Assembly: GCF_007829815.1 (NCBI RefSeq)
Contig: NZ_VIWT01000009.1
Location: 186,001 to 250,000, forward strand
Direction: 5' to 3'
Origin: Kitasatospora viridis
GTDB lineage: Bacteria; Actinomycetota; Actinomycetes; Streptomycetales; Streptomycetaceae
Length of the DNA stretch: 64,000 nt
The position numbers were made by a program, and so were the translations under genes. The notes below the pieces were generated by a model. The model was given only the letters and a program-made list of their open reading frames with translations. It made no database searches and was not told the DNA's origin. Below, one piece after another: positions 58,271 to 64,000 of this stretch (positions are counted from its first letter, which is position 1; every line of letters starts with the position of its first letter).

Positions 58271-58657
58271 GTGACAGTGACGTACACCTTGGACGGCAGC
58301 CGGGTCGGCACGCTCGAAGACTTCTGGCGGCTCATCGGCGAAGCGGTCAACGGCCCCGGGGGCTACTTCGGCAGGAACCTCGACGCGTTCGCCGACTGCC
58401 TCAGCGGCGGCTTCGGGCAGCCCGACGACGGTGACTACGTGGTCGAGTGGCGCGACCACGAGACCTCCCGCGAACACCTCGGATACCCGGAGACCGTCCG
58501 CCAGTTGGAGCTGCGCCTCGCGCGCTGCCATCCCACGAACCGTCAGGCCGTCGGCGCCGACCTGGCCGCCGCCCGCGCGGGGCACGGGCCGACGGTCTTC
58601 GACTGGCTGGTCGAGATCTTCGAGCAGCGCGCCCCCGGCGTCCTGCGGCTGCGGTAG
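58271..58657 (+). CDS. Barstar-family ribonuclease inhibitor
   Basis: 128 residues with the barstar core YTLDGSRVGTLEDFWRLIGEAV and YFGRNLDAFADCLSGGFG, including the acidic helix that plugs a barnase active site. About 35 residues longer than classic barstar. TATCCT at 58258-58263 lies 7 nt before GTG 58271, so leaderless. No barnase gene is adjacent, so it may guard against nucleases from other cells. Confidence 0.9.
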   Translation: MTVTYTLDGSRVGTLEDFWRLIGEAVNGPGGYFGRNLDAFADCLSGGFGQPDDGDYVVEWRDHETSREHLGYPETVRQLELRLARCHPTNRQAVGADLAAARAGHGPTVFDWLVEIFEQRAPGVLRLR

Positions 58658-58665
58658 CCCGCCGA

Positions 58666-58710
58666 CCGCTGACCGATCGCCCGCTGACCGATCGCCCGCC
58701 GACCGGTCGC
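58666..58710. repeat. 15-bp tandem repeat, three copies
   Basis: CCGCTGACCGATCGC at 58666 and 58681 (exact) and CCGCCGACCGGTCGC at 58696, between the convergent barstar and acetamidase genes. The unit includes GACCGATC-like half-palindromes. No function seen. Confidence 0.85.
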
Positions 58711-58729
58711 CACCCGCCGCTCCCGCCGC

Positions 58730-59749
58730 CTAGCGGTGGCGCAGGTACGCCGCGGCGCGCTCGCGCAGGTGGTCGTGCAGGCCGCTGTAGGCGCGGGCGC
58801 GGCCCAGCAGGGTCTTCGGCAGTTTGGCGACCATCGTGTAGTTGGTGTCGCAGACGTTCGCGGCGGGCGCGAGCCCGGCCTGGCTGACCAGTTGGTAGGC
58901 GTCGAGCAGGTCCAGGTCGAGCAGTTCGGCGGTCCAGCCGACCAGGTCGTGCTGGCTGATCCGGAAGGCGTCCTCCAGCGGGCGGGCCGAGCCGGTGGTG
59001 ATCAGGTGACCGTCGCTCTCCAGCCGGGGCCAGGCCGGGCCCCGGCCCTTGACCAGGTCGACGATCACCGTGGTGCGCATGGCCGCCTCGACGGCCGTGC
59101 CGCACACCTCGCCCTCGCCCTGGCGGGCGTGCCCGTCACCGAGGGCGAGCAGGCCGCCCTCGACGTTGACCCGGAAGTAGGCGGTGGTCCCGGCGCGCAT
59201 CTCGGGGGTGTCCAGGTTGCCGCCGTGCGCACCGGGGGTGATCGAGGCCAGCACCTCGCCGCCGGCCGGGGCGACGCCGACGGTGCCGTGCATCGGATCG
59301 AGCGGCAGGTCCACCGTGAAGTCGCCGTGCCGGGCCCGGAACCGGCAGGTCCCGGCCGCGGTGTCCAACTCGTAGAGCCAGACCCGTTCCTCCAGCGGCG
59401 GGTGCAGCATCGCCGTGGTGTGGGTGGCGGTCAGGGCGCCGAAGTGCGGGAAGGTGCTGGACACGCCGTGGTCGCGGGCGGGAGTGATCTCCACGAAGTG
59501 CACCGCCAGGGTGTCGCCGGGTTCGGCGCCGAGCACCGCGATCGGCCCGGTCACCGGGTTGAGGTAGGGGAAGACGCAGACCTGGCTGGGCAGGTCCGTG
59601 ACCCCGCGCACCGCGCCGCCGAAGCAGTCCTCGGTCGTCAACTCGACCACGGTGCCGGGCCGGACGGTCACCAGCGGCGCGCGCCCGCCGAACGTGTAGG
59701 CGAGGTCCTGCGGCTGCGGGGTCAGCCGGACGGTCTCGGGCAGGCTCAC
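58730..59749 (-). CDS. Acetamidase/formamidase family protein
   Basis: 339 residues of the FmdA/AmdA family: VTVRPGTVVELTTEDCFGGAV, NPVTGPIAVLGAEPGDTLAVHFVEI, PMHGTVGVAP, TPGAHGGNLDTPEMRAGTTAYFRVNVEGGLLALGDGHARQGEGEVCGTAVE (conserved metal-site region, shown as 59090-59245). It hydrolyses formamide or short amides to ammonia and acid. The length matches the family. The start follows GAGGAGA. Monocistronic. Confidence 0.93.
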   Translation of the reverse strand: MSLPETVRLTPQPQDLAYTFGGRAPLVTVRPGTVVELTTEDCFGGAVRGVTDLPSQVCVFPYLNPVTGPIAVLGAEPGDTLAVHFVEITPARDHGVSSTFPHFGALTATHTTAMLHPPLEERVWLYELDTAAGTCRFRARHGDFTVDLPLDPMHGTVGVAPAGGEVLASITPGAHGGNLDTPEMRAGTTAYFRVNVEGGLLALGDGHARQGEGEVCGTAVEAAMRTTVIVDLVKGRGPAWPRLESDGHLITTGSARPLEDAFRISQHDLVGWTAELLDLDLLDAYQLVSQAGLAPAANVCDTNYTMVAKLPKTLLGRARAYSGLHDHLRERAAAYLRHR

Positions 59750-59880
59750 GAGGTCTCCTCATCGGTGGGGGTGGGGGCGGTGACGCCCCGCACGATGAAC
59801 ATATTGCCCGCGACCCGACCCCCGGACACGCCGCCGCGGCCGGCCGCCGTCCAGGGCAGCCGACCGCGGCGGAGGGGGTG

Positions 59881-61623
59881 TCAGTTCAGCGCGAAGTCGT
59901 CCGCGTTCACCGCGCCCTGGCCGTACCAGCCGTGCACGTAGACCGTGACGGTCCCGCTGCTGCCGGTGGTGAACGGCACCGTCACCTGGGTCCAGGTCGT
60001 GCTGTTGGACCAGGCGCTGGCCGTCGCGCCGCCCGAGACGCCCACGTAGGCGTACGGGCCCTGGACCCACGCCGTCAGCGTGTAGCTGTGGTTGGGGGAG
60101 AGGGTGACGGTCTGGTCGGTCTCGCCGGTGCTGCCCGCCGTGGGCGTCACCTGGAGCGCGTAGGAGCCGGAGTGGACCGGGCTGCCGACCACCGCGCCGG
60201 CGCCCGTCCACGGGCTCAGGTTGCCGGTCTCGAAGCCGGGGTTGGCGAGCAGGCCGCCGCCACCCGTCCCGCCACCGCCGCTGCCGGTGACCGTGAGCGT
60301 GTAGGTCGCGCTGTGGCTGCCGGAGCTCGCGGCGCCGGTCACGGTGATCGGGTAGGAGCCGGGCGCCACCGAGGAGCCGACCGTCGCCGTCAGCGTCGAG
60401 CCGGCACCGGAGTTGACCGAGGCCGGGCTGAACGAGACGCTCACGCCGGCGGGCGCACCGGAGGCGGAGAGGCTGACCGCCTCGGCACTCCCGGCCGTCA
60501 CCGCGGTCGACACGGCCGCCGTGACCGAGCCGCCCTGGGCCACCGAGGCCGACCCCGGAGCGAGCGAGAGCGAGAAGTCGCTGCTCGTCGTCCCGCCACC
60601 GCCCCCGCCGCCGGTGCCCGCGTACGGGACGAACGCGTCGGTGAAGGCCAGGCTGGCCTGGCCGAGCTGGGTGCAGGTGGACAGCGAGTTGGCGGTACCG
60701 CTGCACGGCTGGTCACGGTTGACGGACCAGAAGGCGAGCCGGCCGACGCCGTGCTGGGCGGCGAAGCCCTCCACCGTCTGCGCGTCCGCCAGCGTGAAGG
60801 TCGAGCCGTCGTCGTTCTTGCCGATCATCGGGGTGATCCCGAGGTTGGCGTAGGTGTAACTGGGATCGACCGACTGCATCTGGGCCAGCGTGGCCTGGGC
60901 GGCGGAGACCGAGCCCTGGCCCATCTCGGTGCCGGTGCCCGTGTAGTAGTCCATCGTCATGATGTTGACCACGTCGATCTTGATGCCCGCGTTCTTCGCG
61001 GCGGTGAGGATGTTCACGCCGTCACCGGTGAGACCGTTCGCCAGCACCGGCAGCGTCATCGAGAACTGCAGACCGGGGTTGGTCGCCTTGAGGTCCTTCA
61101 TCGCCTGCATCTGCCGCGCCACCGAGGCGGTGTCCGCGACGGCGGCACCCTCGACGTCGAAGTCCAGCTGGGTGACGCCGTAGTCGTTGATCAGGGCCTG
61201 GTAGCCGGCGTCGATGCTGCTCTGCGTCGTACAGGTCCACGCGAGCGGCTCACCGGACGCACCGCCGGAGGAGATGATCAGCGAGGCCCCCTCGGACTTC
61301 GCCTTGGCGATCAGCGGATCGGTGAACGAGTCGGCCCCGATCGGGAGGGTGTCCCCCCAGATCTGGTTGCAGCCCGACCCGAGCACGAACGCCGCGGTGT
61401 AGGCCTTGAGCCCGTGCGCCGTGATCGCGGTGTCGAGCAGCCCCTCCTGACCGTTCGACATGTCGACGTAGGGCGCCACGGAGTAGACGCTGCTGCCTAC
61501 TGCACTGCTGCTGACTGCACTACCGCCGGCGGCCGCGCTGCTGGTGGGGGCCAGGGCGACCATCGAGCCGGCCGTGGCCAGCGCGACAGCGCTGACGGAG
61601 GCGGCGATTCTTGCCGTACGCAT
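59881..61623 (-). CDS. Secreted GH18 chitinase with Ig-like and carbohydrate-binding domains
   Basis: 580 residues. Signal peptide (IAASVSAVALATAGSMVALAPTSSAAA), then a GH18 domain ~40-345: YSVAPYVDMSN, LIISSGGASGEPLAW, the catalytic motif LDFDVEG (acid Glu), VVNIMTMDYY and FWSVNRDQPC. Next an Ig-like domain (SGAPAGVSVSFSPASVNSGAG) and a C-terminal CBM-like beta-sandwich (LLANPGFETGNLSPWTG). It is of the short Streptomyces chitinase type, without the insertion domain. Two DasR-like sites lie 80-130 bp upstream. Confidence 0.93.
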   Translation of the reverse strand: MRTARIAASVSAVALATAGSMVALAPTSSAAAGGSAVSSSAVGSSVYSVAPYVDMSNGQEGLLDTAITAHGLKAYTAAFVLGSGCNQIWGDTLPIGADSFTDPLIAKAKSEGASLIISSGGASGEPLAWTCTTQSSIDAGYQALINDYGVTQLDFDVEGAAVADTASVARQMQAMKDLKATNPGLQFSMTLPVLANGLTGDGVNILTAAKNAGIKIDVVNIMTMDYYTGTGTEMGQGSVSAAQATLAQMQSVDPSYTYANLGITPMIGKNDDGSTFTLADAQTVEGFAAQHGVGRLAFWSVNRDQPCSGTANSLSTCTQLGQASLAFTDAFVPYAGTGGGGGGGTTSSDFSLSLAPGSASVAQGGSVTAAVSTAVTAGSAEAVSLSASGAPAGVSVSFSPASVNSGAGSTLTATVGSSVAPGSYPITVTGAASSGSHSATYTLTVTGSGGGGTGGGGLLANPGFETGNLSPWTGAGAVVGSPVHSGSYALQVTPTAGSTGETDQTVTLSPNHSYTLTAWVQGPYAYVGVSGGATASAWSNSTTWTQVTVPFTTGSSGTVTVYVHGWYGQGAVNADDFALN

Positions 61624-61703
61624 GACAGTGGTACCCCTTTCGGGCACGCCCGTCGGGCGTTGTGGGGGTGGGGTGGGGGAAGGAAACGCGGGCGGAACCC
61701 TCG

Positions 61704-61717
61704 TTGGTACATACCAA
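61704..61717. promoter_or_regulatory. DasR-like operator 1 of the chitinase
   Basis: TTGGTACATACCAA, a perfect 6-2-6 palindrome keeping the TGGT....ACCA frame of DasR sites (TGGTCTAGACCA). It overlaps the -10 region expected from TTGACG (61736-61741, minus strand). Confidence 0.5.
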
Positions 61718-61742
61718 ACCGCCTGTCCCACGCGGCGTCAAG

Positions 61743-61755
61743 AGGACTAGACAAC
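61743..61755. promoter_or_regulatory. DasR-like operator 2 of the chitinase
   Basis: The minus strand reads GGTTGTCTAGTCC: 9 of 11 bases match TGGTCTAGACC of the DasR consensus. It sits just upstream of the -35 hexamer TTGACG. Confidence 0.45.
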
Positions 61756-61859
61756 CCACCTTTCGCGCCCTGCCCGGGGATGCTCGTGCTCGGTGCGGTG
61801 GTGTGCCGACGAACGGGTTTGACGGCATGTCAGCGCGTATGAGTGGGTGTGAGCGGGTG

Positions 61860-62657
61860 TCAGCGGCGCCGGGCCGCGGCCGGCTCGATCCGCAGGACGG
61901 CCTCGATCGCGTAGTGGTCCGAGAGGTACGCCTCGGTCCCGTCCGCCAGCGCCACCGCCTCGCGCAGCACCAGCCGGGCGGTGCCGTCGACCCTCACCCC
62001 GGCCGGCGCGCGCAACAGCACCTGGTCCAGGGCGGGCGGGTTCGGCCACCGCCGGGTGGGCCGGTAGGTCGGCTCACGGTCCCCGGCCAGCAGGTCGCGC
62101 AGTCCCGTGGCGGCGGTGAAGCGCTGGTAGGTCGAGCTGTCGCGCGGGACGTTGAAGTCCCCGGCGACCACGAGCAGCGCGCTCGGGTCGGTCGCCCGCA
62201 CGAGCTCTTCGAGCCGGGCGAGTTCGCGCGCCTGGACCTGGGTGTAGCGGTTGCCGGGCGACCAGTCGTCGTCCCGGTTCGACGACAGGTGGGTGTTCAC
62301 CACCACCAGCCGCTGCCCCGCCACGCGGTACTCGGTCGCCAGCGCACCCTTGAGCATGATCCACTCACTGCGCAGCGGCCGGGCAGGCCGGAACGGTGTG
62401 AAGTGCTGGCGCTGCGGCGGCGTCCGGGACAGCGTCACCAGCCCGCCCCGCACCAGCGGATAGGCCCGCGCACGTGCCGCGTACCCGTAGGAGTGCGCGA
62501 CAGCGCGCAGCGCCGCCAGGTTCCGCGGCGACATCAACTCCTGCAGGCAGACCAGGTCGTAGTCGGACCGCTCCAGGACCGCACCGAGCGCGCGCAGCCG
62601 CTCCCGGGCCCGGCCGCGGAAGAGGGTGTTGAAGGTCAGCAGCCGGATCGTCGTCAT
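61860..62657 (-). CDS. Endonuclease/exonuclease/phosphatase (EEP) family protein
   Basis: 265 residues: RLLTFNTLFRG, LVCLQEL (metal Glu), VVVNTHLSSN, VVAGDFNVPRDSSTYQRF (Asp, Asn), and LSDHYAIEAVL at the end, the full set of EEP catalytic motifs. Targets range from DNA and RNA to sphingomyelin and inositol phosphates. No signal peptide. GGGAGGG precedes ATG 62657. Confidence 0.91.
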   Translation of the reverse strand: MTTIRLLTFNTLFRGRARERLRALGAVLERSDYDLVCLQELMSPRNLAALRAVAHSYGYAARARAYPLVRGGLVTLSRTPPQRQHFTPFRPARPLRSEWIMLKGALATEYRVAGQRLVVVNTHLSSNRDDDWSPGNRYTQVQARELARLEELVRATDPSALLVVAGDFNVPRDSSTYQRFTAATGLRDLLAGDREPTYRPTRRWPNPPALDQVLLRAPAGVRVDGTARLVLREAVALADGTEAYLSDHYAIEAVLRIEPAAARRR

Positions 62658-62736
62658 CGTCGTCCCTCCCCGCCGGTCGCCCGGGCCGACCGGAGCATAT
62701 CCCGGTGCGGTTCGGGCTCGGTTAGCCTTCTCCCTC

Positions 62737-63345
62737 GTGGATGATCACTCGGAGCCTTCGACCGTTCGCGTCTTCGTGGCGTTGGCCCCACCCGATGACG
62801 CGAAGGACGAACTGGCCCGGTTCCTGCGCCCCGTCTACGCGCAGTGCCCCCAACTGCGGTGGAACCGGATCGAGGACTGGCACATCACGCTGGCCTTCCT
62901 CGGCGAAGTGCCCGTCGAGGTGGTGCCGTCGCTGCGGTCGGCGCTGGGCGACTGGACGGCGTCGCGCCACGCGGTGCGCCTGGGCCTGCACGGCGCCGGC
63001 CATTTCGATCAGCGGCTGTTGTGGAGCGGGATCGGCGGAGACCTTGAAGGGCTGCACCTGCTCGCCGAGGGAGTCCGGGAACGGGTCGAGTCCTGCGGCG
63101 TCGGTTTCCGGGACCGCCCGCTGAGCCCCCATCTGACACTGGCACGGTCCCGTCGTGACGATCCGTCCAGCGTGCCGAAGGCTGCGGAGGGGCTGGCCGG
63201 CTTCGTGGGCCGGCCGTGGGTGGCCGAGCGCCTGCACCTGGTCGGCAGCAACTTCGGCCGGGGGCCCGGGCCGATCCGCTACCGCGACATCGAGGCATGG
63301 CGGTTCGGCGCCGGAGTCCGAGGCGATCGGGGTGGTGCCTGGTGA
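62737..63345 (+). CDS. thpR: RNA 2',3'-cyclic phosphodiesterase (2'-5' RNA ligase family)
   Basis: 202 residues with both HxTx motifs, HITLAFLGEV and HLTLARSRRD, and the entry RVFVALAPPDDAKDELARFL. The family hydrolyses 2',3'-cyclic phosphate RNA ends or joins 2'-5'. GTG 62737 lies 8 nt after TAGCCT (62723-62728), so leaderless. The ~15 C-terminal residues are Gly/Arg-rich. Divergent from the EEP gene. Confidence 0.9.
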   Translation: MDDHSEPSTVRVFVALAPPDDAKDELARFLRPVYAQCPQLRWNRIEDWHITLAFLGEVPVEVVPSLRSALGDWTASRHAVRLGLHGAGHFDQRLLWSGIGGDLEGLHLLAEGVRERVESCGVGFRDRPLSPHLTLARSRRDDPSSVPKAAEGLAGFVGRPWVAERLHLVGSNFGRGPGPIRYRDIEAWRFGAGVRGDRGGAW

Positions 63346-63403
63346 GTTCCGTCCTGCTCGAACTCACCAGGCACCTTGTGTGGCCGCGTTGGTGGCTGTG
63401 CGA

Positions 63404-63814
63404 TCAGTACATGATCGTGCAGCCCGCGTAGCTGCCGCTGGGCTGGGCGGTGGCCAGGTTGATGTCCATCTCGCTGACGCAGACGTACTTGTAGGTGCCG
63501 TTGTCGTCCGCCCAGTCGCCCTGGACGCTGGTGCCGTTGGTGGCGGTGACCACGGGCCCGGTGGCACCGGCCTGGTAGGTGTAGAGCTGAGCGGTGCAGG
63601 TAACGGCGGTGCCGGCGACGTCGTCGGCGCTGACGGCGAGCTGGACCTGACGGTTCGGCATCGAGACGGTGTTCATCTGGCCGTGACAGTGGTTCAGGTT
63701 CGCGACGCTGTACACGGTGCCGCCGTCCTGCGCGCTGGCGGTGGTGGCGCTGAGCGCGCCGATCGAGCAGGCGGCGAGGAGAACGGCGGCGGCGTGCTTG
63801 ATGATGCGGTTCAT
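63404..63814 (-). CDS. Small secreted Cys-containing protein
   Basis: 136 residues: signal peptide (HAAAVLLAACSIGALSATTASAQ), mature part ~108 residues with four Cys (NHCHGQM, VTCTAQL, KYVCVSEM, AGCTIMY) likely forming two disulfides, and a beta-rich pattern. GGAGGG precedes ATG 63814. No family recognised. Extracellular; could be an inhibitor or a surface protein. Confidence 0.78.
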   Translation of the reverse strand: MNRIIKHAAAVLLAACSIGALSATTASAQDGGTVYSVANLNHCHGQMNTVSMPNRQVQLAVSADDVAGTAVTCTAQLYTYQAGATGPVVTATNGTSVQGDWADDNGTYKYVCVSEMDINLATAQPSGSYAGCTIMY

Positions 63815-64000
63815 GATGTGCCCTCCAAGGACATGACTGGGTGAATGCGTGTAATCGAGTACGGGTACGGCCCGGGCGTCCGGCACGGCCGCGTAGTGCG
63901 GCGGAGCTTCGTCGTTGGATACTGGTGTTCTTCGCAAAAGGGATATATCGGGCGCGTGAGGGCGTGCTCCTTCAAGGTGCGTGTGTCGGAGGTGGGTTGG

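Overview
This window is 64 kb of very GC-rich chromosome with strong third-position G/C bias, many GTG and some TTG starts, -10 boxes of the TAGGGT/TAGCCT type, and a gene set dominated by secreted hydrolases, lipoproteins and one-gene transcription units. It also carries a PHO box and DasR-like sites. All this points to a filamentous actinomycete of the Streptomyces/Kitasatospora group, probably from an accessory-rich part of the chromosome. No rRNA, tRNA, transposase, phage gene or CRISPR array was seen.

Layout. 1-8732: the 3' end of a non-ribosomal peptide synthetase (NRPS) operon, made of a 5'-truncated NRPS ((E)-C-A-T-C-A-T-E), an MbtH protein and a GNAT acetyltransferase. 8722-16658: a lipoprotein, a 1233-residue secreted beta-propeller/lectin protein, an MFS exporter, a GT39-like membrane glycosyltransferase and a SUKH protein. 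16782-22843: a divergent ArsR-like/DinB pair around an inverted repeat, an S41 peptidase, a Tat-exported phospholipase C with a PHO box, two tandem paralogous 50-residue genes, and an ankyrin protein. 22884-26808: a CitA/CitB-type two-component system divergent from a GntP permease. 26879-36000: hydrolases, a nucleotidyltransferase, a nitronate monooxygenase, a scar joining the 3' remnants of a FAD monooxygenase and a TetR gene, a ricin-type lectin, peptidase E and a MOSC protein.

35759-45890: a secreted phosphoesterase, an XRE regulator, a sedolisin peptidase, a DUF2461 protein, an APC permease, a membrane Ser/Thr kinase, a VOC protein and a divergent cold-shock protein. 46001-52557: a tandem DUF1003/TerB-like membrane protein, a lipoprotein, an S1-domain protein, a leaderless macrodomain gene, a MerR-thioredoxin pair and a SnoaL protein. 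52644-55007: a compact operon of a 27-codon peptide gene, an atypical cytochrome P450 and a JmjC-type oxygenase, read here as a candidate P450-modified RiPP pathway. 55430-64000: an SRPBCC protein, an esterase, a dienelactone hydrolase, a barstar protein, an acetamidase/formamidase, a GH18 chitinase with DasR-like operators, an EEP hydrolase, a 2'-5' RNA ligase and a small secreted Cys-containing protein.

The most interesting system is the peptide/P450/JmjC operon. Other points worth checking are the duplicated small-protein units, the deletion scar at 30903-31451, the four 16-bp repeats abutting the start at 26943, and a stop-codon-linked CTGACG/CGTCAG motif. All functions are inferred from reading the translated sequence; no database search was possible.
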